Origin: Mycolicibacter sp. MU0102
GTDB taxonomy: Bacteria > Actinomycetota > Actinomycetes > Mycobacteriales > Mycobacteriaceae
DNA length: 64,000 nt
Assembly (NCBI RefSeq): GCF_963378105.1
Contig: NZ_OY726398.1
Span: 4,402,001 to 4,466,000 of the forward strand
Reading direction: 5' to 3'
Under the pieces are notes generated by a model. The model did no database searches, was not told the DNA's origin, and saw only the letters and a program-made list of their open reading frames with translations. Position numbers and translations under genes: made by a program. Below, piece by piece: positions 16,578-24,105 of this stretch (position 1 is its first letter; each line of letters begins with the position of its first letter).

Positions 16578-16595
16578 AAGGTAAGGCTAACCTAA
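16577..16595 (-). promoter_or_regulatory. IdeR-like iron box over the BlaI-family gene promoter
   Basis: On the plus strand this 19-mer reads CAAGGTAAGGCTAACCTAA. It matches 16 of 19 positions of the IdeR iron-box consensus TTAGGTTAGGCTAACCTAA. On the minus strand it covers the -10 element TAGCCT, the six following nucleotides and the first base of the GTG start, the geometry expected for repression by Fe-IdeR. It is unlike the TACA/TGTA-type dyad of BlaI/MecI operators, so it is unlikely to be an autoregulatory site. Confidence 0.7.
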
Positions 16596-16646
16596 TTTAG
16601 GAGATTCGGCGTGGGGAGCGGCCACAGCTGCCCGTCAAACAGAAAA

Positions 16647-16666
16647 GCCCCGGCCGTAGCCGGGGC
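16647..16666 (-). terminator. Rho-independent terminator after the tRNA-Arg/tRNA-Ser pair
   Basis: An 8-bp perfect stem (GCCCCGGC / GCCGGGGC) with a 4-nt loop is followed on the minus strand by TTTTCTG. It lies about 20 bp past the 3' end of tRNA-Arg(ACG) and is nearly identical to the hairpin after tRNA-Ser(CGA). Confidence 0.8.
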
Positions 16667-16687
16667 AATCTGTCACCGATGAAAATG

Positions 16688-16760
16688 TGCGCCCGAAGGG
16701 ATTCGAACCCCCAACCTTCTGATCCGTAGTCAGATGCTCTATCCGTTGAGCTACGGGCGC
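16688..16760 (-). tRNA. tRNA-Arg (anticodon ACG)
   Basis: This is a 73-nt class I tRNA on the minus strand with acceptor GCGCCCG pairing CGGGCGC, D-arm TAGCTCAACGGATAGAGCA, anticodon loop CTACGGA (ACG) and T-arm GGGTTCGAATCCC. CCA is not encoded. Anticodon position 34 is A, the substrate of TadA, encoded at 2.6 kb. Confidence 0.95.
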
Positions 16761-16797
16761 CTGTCTTCAGTTGTCGGTCGAGCAAGCCCGGCCGTTG

Positions 16798-16886
16798 CGG
16801 AGGCGAGAGGATTTGAACCTCCGGTCCCCCGTAAAGGGGACAACTCATTAGCAGTGAGTCCCATTCGGCCGCTCTGGCACGCCTCC
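16798..16886 (-). tRNA. tRNA-Ser (anticodon GCT)
   Basis: This 89-nt class II tRNA on the minus strand has acceptor GGAGGCG pairing CGCCTCC, anticodon loop CTGCTAA (GCT, reading AGC/AGU), long variable arm GTCCCC...GGGGGAC and T-arm GGTTCAAATCC. CCA is not encoded. It is about 37 bp upstream of tRNA-Arg(ACG), probably in the same transcript. Confidence 0.95.
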
Positions 16887-16983
16887 CGAACTCGTTGAGG
16901 GTACCGGATCACTCCCCAAGTTCTGAAACCGCGGGGTGAGTGCGGGGAAGTAAGCCGCCAACGACACACATATGCTGTGGTCC

Positions 16984-18030
16984 GTGACCGCCCGACTGCG
17001 CCCGGAGATCGCCGCGCTGCCAGCCTACGTCGAGGGTAAGACGGTCCCCGGATCGATCAAGCTCGCCAGCAACGAGACGGTGTTCCCGCCGTTGCCCAGC
17101 GTGGCCAAAGCCGTCGAAGCCGCTCTGGCTACCACCAACCGCTACCCGGACAACGGCTACGCCGCGCTGCGGACCCGGCTGGCCGAGCACGTCGGGTTCG
17201 GCCGGGAGCACGTGGCGGCCGGTTGCGGATCGGTGAGCCTGTGCCAGCAGCTCATCCAGATCAGTGCCGGAGCCGGCGACGAGGTGGTGTTCGGCTGGCG
17301 CAGCTTCGAGATCTACCCGCTGCAGGTGCGTACCGCCGGCGCCGTTCCGGTGCAGGTGCCGCTGCGCGAGCACACCTACGATCTGGACGCGATGCTGGCC
17401 GCCATCACCGAGCGCACCCGGCTGATCTTCGTCTGCAACCCGAACAATCCGACCTCCACCGTCGTGGACCCCGACGCGCTGGAGCGGTTCGTCGCCGCGG
17501 TTCCACCGCACATCCTGATCGCCATCGACGAGGCCTATGTGGAGTACATCCGCGACGGCCTGCTCCCCGACAGCCTGGGACTGGTCAGGCGTCACCCGAA
17601 TGTGGTTGTGCTGCGCACGTTTTCGAAGGCCTACGGGCTGGCCGGTCTGCGGCTGGGCTACGCGGTCGGCGATCCGGAGATCATCACCGCACTGGGCAAG
17701 GTCTACGTGCCGTTCACGGTGTCCAGCGTGGCGCAGGTCGCCGGGATCGCCTCCCTGGACGCCGCCGACGAGCTGATGGCTCGCACCGATGCGGTAGTCG
17801 CCGAGCGGGCCCGGGTCTCCGCCGCGCTGCGTGAAGCCGGGTTCGAGCTGCCGGATTCGCAGTCCAACTTTGTGTGGCTGCCACTGGCCGAGCGCACCGC
17901 CGACTTCGTTGCCGCGGCCGCGGCGGCCCGCATCGTCGTCCGCCCCTACGGGCAAGACGGAGTCCGGGTGTCCATCGGCGCGCCGGAGGAGAACGACGCG
18001 CTGTTACGGTTCGCACAGACGTACCGCTGA
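16984..18030 (+). CDS. hisC2: HisC2-type histidinol-phosphate/aromatic aminotransferase
   Basis: This is a PLP-dependent class I/II aminotransferase of 348 residues. Visible elements are KLASNETVFPPLPS, CGSVSLCQQL, FVCNPNNPTS, IAIDEAYVEYI (PLP-pyridine Asp at 182) and RTFSKAYGLAGLRLGY (Schiff-base Lys at 215). The sequence follows M. tuberculosis Rv3772 (hisC2) closely from recall; such enzymes transaminate histidinol phosphate or aromatic amino acids, and which is preferred is not readable. GTG at 16984 is chosen because TATGCT ends seven nucleotides upstream (leaderless). The SRPBCC gene follows by 11 bp. Confidence 0.9.
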   Translation: MTARLRPEIAALPAYVEGKTVPGSIKLASNETVFPPLPSVAKAVEAALATTNRYPDNGYAALRTRLAEHVGFGREHVAAGCGSVSLCQQLIQISAGAGDEVVFGWRSFEIYPLQVRTAGAVPVQVPLREHTYDLDAMLAAITERTRLIFVCNPNNPTSTVVDPDALERFVAAVPPHILIAIDEAYVEYIRDGLLPDSLGLVRRHPNVVVLRTFSKAYGLAGLRLGYAVGDPEIITALGKVYVPFTVSSVAQVAGIASLDAADELMARTDAVVAERARVSAALREAGFELPDSQSNFVWLPLAERTADFVAAAAAARIVVRPYGQDGVRVSIGAPEENDALLRFAQTYR

Positions 18031-18041
18031 GGAGGAACTTT

Positions 18042-18455
18042 ATGCACGCGACCGCGACTGCCACCGTCGCCGCATCTGCGGCTCAGGTATGGGCGGTGCT
18101 CTCCGACTACGAGGGCATGTCCAGCTGGGCCCCCGGACTGAAGATCACCGTGATCCGGCCCGGAACACCCGAGCCCAACGGCGTCGGCGCCCAGCGTCGC
18201 ATCCAGGCGGTGCCGGGCATGGCGCCGCTGGTGGAGGAGATCATCGCGTTCGAGCCGGATCAGCGGCTGAGCTACCGCGGCGTCTCGGGCATCCCGTTCC
18301 GCAACTACGTCGGCAACGTGGCCCTGCGGTCGACCGGATCCGGCACGGAGATCAGCTACACCGTCAGCGCCGACAACCGCCTGCCCGGGGTCGCCGCGGT
18401 GCTGGCGCAGGGCCTGCTGTTCGGCCTCAAGCGGGCCGTGAACAAGGCCGCCTGA
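18042..18455 (+). CDS. SRPBCC (START/Bet v1-like) family protein
   Basis: The 137-residue protein begins MHATATATVAASAAQVWAVLSDYEGMSSWAPGL in outline, the standard first strand and helix of polyketide-cyclase/SRPBCC proteins, followed by RPGTPEPNGVGAQRRIQ and a long C-terminal helix (PGVAAVLAQGLLFGLKRAVNKAA). These fold into a hydrophobic ligand cavity; no ligand can be named. A strong Shine-Dalgarno (GAGGAGG) lies 7 nt before the ATG and overlaps the hisC2 stop region, so it is co-transcribed with hisC2. Confidence 0.82.
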   Translation: MHATATATVAASAAQVWAVLSDYEGMSSWAPGLKITVIRPGTPEPNGVGAQRRIQAVPGMAPLVEEIIAFEPDQRLSYRGVSGIPFRNYVGNVALRSTGSGTEISYTVSADNRLPGVAAVLAQGLLFGLKRAVNKAA

Positions 18456-18470
18456 GCTTTTCCCTTCTGG

Positions 18471-18529
18471 CCGAGCGTGAAATCAGCTTCACACTCGACC
18501 GGCGCTTGTGAAGCTAACTTCACGTTCGG
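18471..18529. repeat. Nested palindromes (two GTGAA-N6-TTCAC units in inverted 22-nt arms)
   Basis: Positions 18471-18492 and 18508-18529 form a large inverted repeat (20 of 22 complementary) with a 15-nt loop. Each arm is itself a palindrome, GTGAAATCAGCTTCAC and GTGAAGCTAACTTCAC. The element fills most of the 98-bp gap between the SRPBCC gene and the GXWXG gene. It could be an attenuator, an operator pair or a dispersed palindromic repeat. Confidence 0.6.
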
Positions 18530-18553
18530 CGACAAAACCAAAGGATTTGCACC

Positions 18554-19024
18554 ATGAATGACGAGCTGGCCCGCAAGACGTTCAATGCGCTCAAGGAGCG
18601 CACCGACCAGATCCCCGACGCCGAGATCGACGAATTCTGGGCGACCCTGCCGCCGGCCACCGTCGAGCAGATGATCGGCGAGTGGCGCGGCGGGGAGTTC
18701 GTCACCGGCCACAAGATGAACGGCCTGTTGGACAAGGCCCGCTGGTTCGGCAAGACGTTCAACTCGCTCACCGACGTACAGCCGCTGGTGTGCCTGGACG
18801 AAGACGGCAACAAGTTCTCCAACGTCAAGCTCGGTAAGGGCGAGGCGAGCCTATGGGCCGAGGAGTTCCGCGGCGAGGTGGTGGCAACCATGGTCTACGA
18901 CGGTCAGCCCACCCATGACCACTTCAAGCGGGTCGACGACAACACCGTGCTGGGCATCATGAACGGCAAGGCGGGAGTCCTCGACAACGGCCGCTACTTC
19001 TACTTCTATTTGGAGCGCGTGTAG
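18554..19024 (+). CDS. GXWXG and DUF4334 domain protein
   Basis: The 156-residue protein has an N-terminal helical segment, the GXWXG motif as GEWRGGEFVTGH (about residues 42-53) followed by LLDKARWFGKTF, and a C-terminal DUF4334-like beta-rich part (NVKLGKGEASLWAEEFRGEVVATMVYDGQPTHDHFKRVDDNTVLGIM...). Two-domain proteins of this type are common in actinobacteria and have no established biochemical role. It is preceded by AAGGA 9 nt from the ATG and by the nested palindromes. It converges with terC. Confidence 0.85.
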   Translation: MNDELARKTFNALKERTDQIPDAEIDEFWATLPPATVEQMIGEWRGGEFVTGHKMNGLLDKARWFGKTFNSLTDVQPLVCLDEDGNKFSNVKLGKGEASLWAEEFRGEVVATMVYDGQPTHDHFKRVDDNTVLGIMNGKAGVLDNGRYFYFYLERV

Positions 19025-19033
19025 TCGCCGCGA

Positions 19034-20020
19034 TCAGCGGCGCAGCACCAGCTCGGGCTCGGTGTCGCATCGGGTTGCGTCCGGTGCTTCCCGGCGGTGG
19101 CGTAGCGAGGCGATGACGGTGGCGGTGAGCACGCCGACGATCACCAGCAGCGACGGTCCGGTGCCGATCTCGACGCCGCCGGCGCCCTGTTCGTGCATCG
19201 CGTGCATGATCAGCTTCACGCCGATGAACCCGAGGATCACCGCCAGTCCGTAGGACAGGTACACCAGCCGGTCGAGCAGGCCGTCGATCAGGAAGTAGAG
19301 CTGCCGCAGGCCCAGCAGGGAGAAGGCCGTCGCGGTGAACACGAGATAGCTGTTCTGGGTCAGGCCGAATATCGCCGGGATCGAGTCGAGCGCGAAGAGC
19401 ACATCGGTGCCGGCGATCGCCAGCATCACCAACACCATCGGGGTGATCGCCCAGCGCCCGTCCATGCGGGTGAACAGCCGGTCGCCGTCATAACGCTCGC
19501 TGGTGGGCACCACCTTCTGCACCAGCCCGACGATGACATCGGGGGTGCGGTGGGATACCTCTGCGCTGCCCGACCTGAGCATGTTGCCCGCCGCCAGCAA
19601 CAGGAGCAGGCCGAAGAAGTAGAACACCCAGGCGAAACGGTTGATCAGCGCGGCGCCGAGCACGATGAAGCCGGTCCGCGCGGCCAACGCCATGACGATC
19701 CCGAACAGCAGGACCTTCTGCTGGTCGGCGCGCGGCACTCGGAAGCTGGCCATGATGACCAGGAATACGAACAGGTTGTCCACCGAGAGCGCCTTCTCGG
19801 TGACGTAGCCGGCGAAGTACTCCGAGCCCGGGTCAGCTCCCCCGAAGACGAACACGCCCACCCCGAAAAGCAGGGCGACGCCGATGTAGCCGGCGGACCA
19901 CAGCGCGGATTCCTTCAGCGTCGGAATGTGCGCCTTGCGGACATGAACGAAGAAGTCGAACGCCAGGAGCCCCACCAGGCCGACGATCGTCAATGCCCAT
20001 AACCATCCGGCAACGTCCAT
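19034..20020 (-). CDS. TerC/Alx family integral membrane protein
   Basis: The 328-residue protein has about nine membrane segments and TerC family motifs: EKALSVDNLFVFLVI, VLLFGIVMALAARTGFI and LAIAGTDVLFALDSIPAIFGLTQN, with conserved acidic residues inside membrane segments (SVDN, TDVLFALDS). Members are associated with manganese export (Alx/MntP-like roles) or tellurium resistance; mycobacterial function is not established. I saw no manganese (yybP-ykoY) riboswitch in the short upstream region. ATG at 20020 gives normal length. The C-terminal tail is charged and variable. Confidence 0.9.
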   Translation of the reverse strand: MDVAGWLWALTIVGLVGLLAFDFFVHVRKAHIPTLKESALWSAGYIGVALLFGVGVFVFGGADPGSEYFAGYVTEKALSVDNLFVFLVIMASFRVPRADQQKVLLFGIVMALAARTGFIVLGAALINRFAWVFYFFGLLLLLAAGNMLRSGSAEVSHRTPDVIVGLVQKVVPTSERYDGDRLFTRMDGRWAITPMVLVMLAIAGTDVLFALDSIPAIFGLTQNSYLVFTATAFSLLGLRQLYFLIDGLLDRLVYLSYGLAVILGFIGVKLIMHAMHEQGAGGVEIGTGPSLLVIVGVLTATVIASLRHRREAPDATRCDTEPELVLRR

Positions 20021-20076
20021 GTGCCATCCACGCTAGGCAGCTTGAACGACGCTGGATTGGCCAGCAGGTTGCGAGG

Positions 20077-20652
20077 CTATGACCGTCCGGTGAAGGCGAT
20101 CAGCTTCTGCAGGCTCGATGCCGAACCGGGGACGTCGACCGGGTCATCGAACCCCGCTCGCACCCGGCCCGCCGGTGTGATGATCGCCTGCGCCAGGCCC
20201 AACACGTACTCGACCAGCGGTTCGGCCACCTGCACCGTGCGGCCCGTCGCCGTCGCGTAGTCCCACGCGTGCACCAGGAATTCGAGCGCCAGAATGCCCA
20301 CCGCCATCGTCGCAGGCAGCTCGTTGGGGCCGATCGCGACGGTGCCCTGCAGGCCACGCCCGTGCCAGGCGTCCAGAGCCGGCCGGGCCGCGGCGATGAC
20401 CTGCCGTTCCGGCGCCTCGGCGGGGTCGCTGTCGGCGAACACAGCGCCGGCCGCGCCGCCCAGGACGCGGATGGAGTTCAGCAGATGCGCGGTCAGCTGG
20501 GCGACGTCGAATTCCGAGCACGGCGTCGGATTGGTCAATTCGTCGCTGCTGATGTGATGCAGCACCTGCGCCAACACCCCGAGGGCCGCTTCGGCGCCGG
20601 CCAGCTCGTCGGCCGGGGGCGCATCGGGACCGGGTCGCAGATCGGAGGCCAT
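20077..20652 (-). CDS. TIGR03086-type DinB-fold (mycothiol-dependent maleylpyruvate isomerase-like) protein
   Basis: The 191-residue helical protein matches the actinobacterial family with a DinB/MDMPI metal-binding four-helix bundle: NPTPCSEFDVAQLTAHLLNS supplies the first histidine and LALEFLVHAWDYATATG the second. Family members may use mycothiol as cofactor; the reaction is unknown here. Position and sequence match Rv3773c from recall. The ATG at 20652 is preceded by TAGCGT and six nucleotides, so it is likely leaderless. Its -10 element overlaps the -10 of the divergent echA21-like gene. Confidence 0.82.
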   Translation of the reverse strand: MASDLRPGPDAPPADELAGAEAALGVLAQVLHHISSDELTNPTPCSEFDVAQLTAHLLNSIRVLGGAAGAVFADSDPAEAPERQVIAAARPALDAWHGRGLQGTVAIGPNELPATMAVGILALEFLVHAWDYATATGRTVQVAEPLVEYVLGLAQAIITPAGRVRAGFDDPVDVPGSASSLQKLIAFTGRS

Positions 20653-20658
20653 GAGTCC

Positions 20659-20668
20659 ACGCTACGGT
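20659..20668. promoter_or_regulatory. Divergent promoter with overlapping -10 elements
   Basis: Only 23 bp separate the two divergent start codons. Plus-strand bases 20659-20668 read ACGCTACGGT: TAGCGT on the minus strand (20664-20659) and TACGGT on the plus strand (20663-20668) share the central TA. Each hexamer ends 6 or 7 nt before an ATG, so both transcripts would be leaderless and RNA polymerase could serve only one direction at a time. Confidence 0.6.
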
Positions 20669-20675
20669 CTGAAGT

Positions 20676-21500
20676 ATGGCCGAGACCTATGAATCCGTCA
20701 CCGTCGAGATCAAAGACCACGTTGCCCAGGTCACGCTGATCGGGCCGGGCAAGGGCAATGCGATGGGCCCGGCGTTCTGGGCGGAGCTCCCGGAGGTCTT
20801 CGCCGAGTTGGACGCCGACCGCGACGTGCGGGCGATCGTGCTGACCGGCTCCGGCAAGAACTTCAGTTACGGGCTGGATCTGGCCGCGATGGGCGGCACT
20901 ATGACACCGATGCTGGCCGAGGGGGCGCTGGCCCGGCCGCGGGCGGACTTCCACCGTGAGCTGCAGCGTATGCAGGGTGCGATCACCGCGGTGGCCGACT
21001 GCCGCACGCCGACCATCGCGGCGATCCAGGGCTGGTGCATCGGCGGCGGGGTCGACCTGATCTCGGCGGTCGACATCCGCTACGCCGCGGCGGACGCCAA
21101 GTTCAGCGTGCGCGAGGTCAAGCTGGCCATCGTCGCCGATGTGGGCAGCCTGGCCCGGCTTCCGCTGATCCTGTCCGACGGTCACCTGCGTGAACTCGCG
21201 CTGACCGGCAAGGACATCGACGCCGCTCGGGCAGAGAAGATCGGCCTGGTCAACGACGTCTATGCCGACGCCGAGGCCTGCCTGGCCGCCGCCCACGCCA
21301 CCGCGACCGAGATCGCCGCCAACCCGCCGCTGACCGTGGCCGGGGTCAAAGACGTTCTGGACGAGCAGCGCACCGACCGGGTGGCGGCCAGCCTGCGCTA
21401 TGTCGCGGCGTGGAACTCGGCGTTCTTGGCGTCCAAAGACCTGATGGAGGGTATCGGCGCCATCATGGGCAAACGCAAGCCCGAGTTCACCGGCGAGTGA
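20676..21500 (+). CDS. echA21: Enoyl-CoA hydratase/isomerase family protein (EchA21-like)
   Basis: This 274-residue crotonase-fold protein has FSYGLDLAAMGG (oxyanion-hole strand and acyl-CoA binding), AIQGWCIGGGVDLISAVDIRYAA (second oxyanion-hole Gly and helix) and an Asp/Glu-containing C-terminal half (KLAIVADVGSLARLP, VGSL type as in dienoyl-CoA isomerases). The presence of D rather than E at the VADVGSLARLP position resembles delta3,5-delta2,4-dienoyl-CoA isomerase, so isomerase activity is as likely as hydratase. It is syntenic with Rv3774. The stop overlaps the next start (TGATG), giving an operon echA21-SMR-tesB. Confidence 0.88.
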   Translation: MAETYESVTVEIKDHVAQVTLIGPGKGNAMGPAFWAELPEVFAELDADRDVRAIVLTGSGKNFSYGLDLAAMGGTMTPMLAEGALARPRADFHRELQRMQGAITAVADCRTPTIAAIQGWCIGGGVDLISAVDIRYAAADAKFSVREVKLAIVADVGSLARLPLILSDGHLRELALTGKDIDAARAEKIGLVNDVYADAEACLAAAHATATEIAANPPLTVAGVKDVLDEQRTDRVAASLRYVAAWNSAFLASKDLMEGIGAIMGKRKPEFTGE

Positions 21501-21823
21501 TGGCCTGGCTGCTGCTGCTGGGAGCGATCGGTTTCGAGGTCGCCGGCACGCTGTCGATGCGCGCCTCCGACGGCTTCTCCCGCTGGCAGTGGGCGATCCC
21601 GGTGGCCGTCGGCTATGTGGTGTCGTTCGTGTTGCTGGCGATGGTGCTCAAGCGCGGGATTCCGGTCGGGGTGGCCTACGGGGTCTGGTCGGGCATCGGC
21701 GTGGCGGCGACGGCGGTGCTGGCCCGGTTCTTGTTCGACGATCCGTTCACCCCGGTGATGGCCGGTGGCGTGGTGCTGATCGGCGCGGGCGTGTACCTAA
21801 TGGAGATGGGGGCGCACGCATGA
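21500..21823 (+). CDS. Small multidrug resistance (SMR/EmrE-type) efflux protein
   Basis: The 107-residue protein has four membrane helices and the SMR signature: E13 in AIGFEVAGT (the proton/substrate-binding glutamate), SMRASDGFSRW, VSFVLLAMVLKRGIPVGVAYGVWSGIGVAATA and a fourth helix GGVVLIGAGVYLM. SMR dimers exchange protons for hydrophobic cations or guanidinium. It is coupled to the upstream and downstream genes by one- and four-base overlaps (TGATG; ATGA), which is unusual company for an efflux pump and suggests co-expression with acyl-CoA metabolism. Confidence 0.9.
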   Translation: MAWLLLLGAIGFEVAGTLSMRASDGFSRWQWAIPVAVGYVVSFVLLAMVLKRGIPVGVAYGVWSGIGVAATAVLARFLFDDPFTPVMAGGVVLIGAGVYLMEMGAHA

Positions 21824-22692
21824 GCGTTGACGTGCCGCACCGCCAGCCGGCCCTGGCCGACATCATCGCCACCCTCGACGTCGACCGCGTCGACGACGAG
21901 CACTTCGTGGCCACCCAGCTGGACAACCGGATCCACCACATCGTCGGCGGGCATATCGCCGGCCAGGCGCTGATCGCCGCCAGCCGCACCGCGCCGGGAC
22001 GGGTGCCGCACAGCGTGCACGTCTACTACCTGCGGGCCGGGGACGCCCGCCGCCCGGTCGACCTGCACGTGGAGGTGGCCCGCGACGGCGGAACGCTGTC
22101 GACGCGCCAGGTCACCGCCCGCCAAGACGGCCAGATCCTGCTCGAGGTGCTCTCGTCGTTCACCACCGCCGTGGACGCACCGGAATACCAGCAGCCGATA
22201 CCGGATGTCCCCGACCCGGATTCGCTGCCGTCGTCGCAGGAACAACTGTCCGCCTACGCCGAGGAACTCGGTGGCTACTGGGTCCAGCCGCACCCCTTCG
22301 ACCTGCGCTACGTGGACGCACCGCCGCGGATCGCCATGGAGCGTGCCGAACCGTCGCCGCGGTTGCGGTTGTGGTGGAAACCCGCCGAGGCGGTGCCCGC
22401 TGATCCCGCGATGCACAGCGCCCTGCTGACCTACCTGTCCGGCACCACCATGGTGGAGGCCGCGCTGACCATGCGGCGCACCAACCAGGCCAGCACCTTC
22501 AACGCGCTGATCGACCATGCGCTGTGGTTCCAGCGCCCCGTCGACCTCTCGGACTGGGTGTTGTCGGACCAGTTCACGCCCAGCGGCATCGCCGGGCGCG
22601 GCCTGACGACCTCGACGATGTACAACCGGGCGGGGCAGCTGGTCTGCCTGGCGACCCAGGAGCTCTATTTCGGCCGGGGCCGCGCCGTCTGA
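21820..22692 (+). CDS. TesB-type acyl-CoA thioesterase II
   Basis: The 290-residue protein contains two hot-dog domains. The N-terminal half has IHHIVGGHIAGQALIAASRT and PHSVHVYYLRAGD, and the C-terminal half has ALLTYLSGTTMVEAALTM, FNALIDHALWFQRPVDLSDWVLSDQ and GRGLTTSTMYNRAGQLVCLATQE, all typical of TesB. The catalytic Asp (LIDHALWFQRP region), Thr and Gln positions appear present. It hydrolyses medium to long acyl-CoA. ATG at 21820 overlaps the SMR stop (ATGA). Confidence 0.9.
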   Translation: MSVDVPHRQPALADIIATLDVDRVDDEHFVATQLDNRIHHIVGGHIAGQALIAASRTAPGRVPHSVHVYYLRAGDARRPVDLHVEVARDGGTLSTRQVTARQDGQILLEVLSSFTTAVDAPEYQQPIPDVPDPDSLPSSQEQLSAYAEELGGYWVQPHPFDLRYVDAPPRIAMERAEPSPRLRLWWKPAEAVPADPAMHSALLTYLSGTTMVEAALTMRRTNQASTFNALIDHALWFQRPVDLSDWVLSDQFTPSGIAGRGLTTSTMYNRAGQLVCLATQELYFGRGRAV

Positions 22693-22725
22693 GGCCCGCC
22701 GGGCCTCGCACGTAACCTGGCGGGC

Positions 22726-23967
22726 ATGACTCCTGACGGCACCGTCCGTATCCCCGCCGACCTCGACGCCGTCACCGCGATCGGCGACGAGGACCACTCC
22801 GGTATCGACCCGGCGGCCGTGGACCGGATCTGGCGGGCCGCCCGGCACTGGTATTCCGCCGGCCTGCACCCGGCCATCCAGTTGTGCCTGCGCCACAACG
22901 GCCGCGTGGTGCTCAACCGGGCGATCGGGCACGGCTGGGGCAACGGCCCCGAAGATCCCGAGGACGCCGAGTTGGTCCCGGTGAGCGTGGACACCCCGTT
23001 CTGTGTGTACTCGACCGCCAAGGCCATCACCAGCACCGTGATGCACATGCTGGCCGAGCGCGGCGCCTTCTCCCTCGATGATCGGGTCAGCGACTATCTG
23101 CCCGACTACGGCCGACACGGCAAGCACCGCACCACCATTCGGCACGTGATGACCCACAGCGCCGGAGTGCCGTTCGCCACCGGGCCCAAGCCCGACCTCA
23201 ATCGCGCCGACGACCCGGAGTACGCCCAGGCACAGCTGGCCAATCTGCGCTTGGTGTACCCGCCCGGGCTGATGCACATGTACCACGCCCTGACCTGGGG
23301 GCCGCTGACGCGGGAGATCGTGCGGGCAGCCACCGGTCGCGATATCCGGGACGTGCTGGCGACCGAGATCCTGGACCCGCTCGGGTTCCGGTGGACCAAT
23401 TACGGTGTTGCCCCGCAAGATATTCCGCTGGTGGCGCCCAGCCATGCCACCGGCAAGCAGCCGACCGGCGCGGCGGTCGCGGTGTTCCGCAAGGCCATCG
23501 GCGGGTCGGTCCACGAGATCATCCCCGTCACCAACAGCCCGTTCTTTCTGACCACGGTGGTGCCGTCGTCGAACACCATCTCCACCGCGTTCGAGCTGTC
23601 GCGGTTCGCCGAGATCTGGCGCCGCGGAGGCGAACTCGACGGGGTGCGGGTGCTGTCACCGGAGACCCTGCGCGGGGCGACGGCGCAGTGCCGCCGGTTG
23701 CGGCCCGACGTGGCCACCGGGCTGGCGCCGCTGCGCTGGGGCACCGGTTACATGCTGGGGTCGAAGCGGTTCGGGCCGTTCGGCCGGAACGCTCCGGCCG
23801 CGTTCGGGCATCTTGGCCTGGTCAACTGCGCTATCTGGACAGACCCCGAGCGGGGGCTGTCGGCCGGACTGATCTCCAGCGGTAAGCCGGGTCAGGACCC
23901 GGAGGCCAAGCGCTACACCGCGCTGATGAACACCATCGCCGCGGAGATGCCCCGTTCTCTGCGTTGA
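22726..23967 (+). CDS. lipE: Serine hydrolase of the beta-lactamase/esterase class (LipE-like)
   Basis: The 413-residue protein has the class C beta-lactamase/EstB fold: STAK at 96-99 (nucleophile S96, K99), a YHA tyrosine motif in MYHALTWGPL, THSAGVPFATG and the C-terminal FGHLGLVN replacing the KTG triad with HLG. This arrangement is usual for esterases of the family rather than true beta-lactamases. No signal peptide is visible. Position and sequence match Rv3775 (lipE). TAACCT ends seven nucleotides before the ATG, so the gene has its own leaderless promoter although it follows tesB by 33 bp. Confidence 0.87.
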   Translation: MTPDGTVRIPADLDAVTAIGDEDHSGIDPAAVDRIWRAARHWYSAGLHPAIQLCLRHNGRVVLNRAIGHGWGNGPEDPEDAELVPVSVDTPFCVYSTAKAITSTVMHMLAERGAFSLDDRVSDYLPDYGRHGKHRTTIRHVMTHSAGVPFATGPKPDLNRADDPEYAQAQLANLRLVYPPGLMHMYHALTWGPLTREIVRAATGRDIRDVLATEILDPLGFRWTNYGVAPQDIPLVAPSHATGKQPTGAAVAVFRKAIGGSVHEIIPVTNSPFFLTTVVPSSNTISTAFELSRFAEIWRRGGELDGVRVLSPETLRGATAQCRRLRPDVATGLAPLRWGTGYMLGSKRFGPFGRNAPAAFGHLGLVNCAIWTDPERGLSAGLISSGKPGQDPEAKRYTALMNTIAAEMPRSLR

Positions 23968-24020
23968 CGCTGCGCTCAGGGTGGGAAAGTGCGAGTAGGG
24001 CACGCCGTGAGCAGAGTCAA

Positions 24021-24105
24021 CGGGCTAACCCCGAACGCGACCGCGGCCGCCGAGTCCGGTGAGGGACCCGACGGCCGCGATACGCGATCTGCGGAGGTTA
24101 GCCCG
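24021..24105. terminator. Large nested inverted repeat between lipE and PGRS gene 1
   Basis: CGGGCTAACC at 24021-24030 pairs perfectly with GGTTAGCCCG at 24096-24105, which includes the TAA stop of the minus-strand PGRS gene. Inside lie further complementary GC-rich arms (CCGCGGCCG / CGGCCGCG). There is no U-tract; it probably acts as a hairpin terminator for the convergent genes. Confidence 0.5.

Noticed and set aside
20021..20076. Manganese (yybP-ykoY) riboswitch upstream of terC
   Set aside because: Only about 56 bp separate terC from the next gene end and no matching helices were seen.
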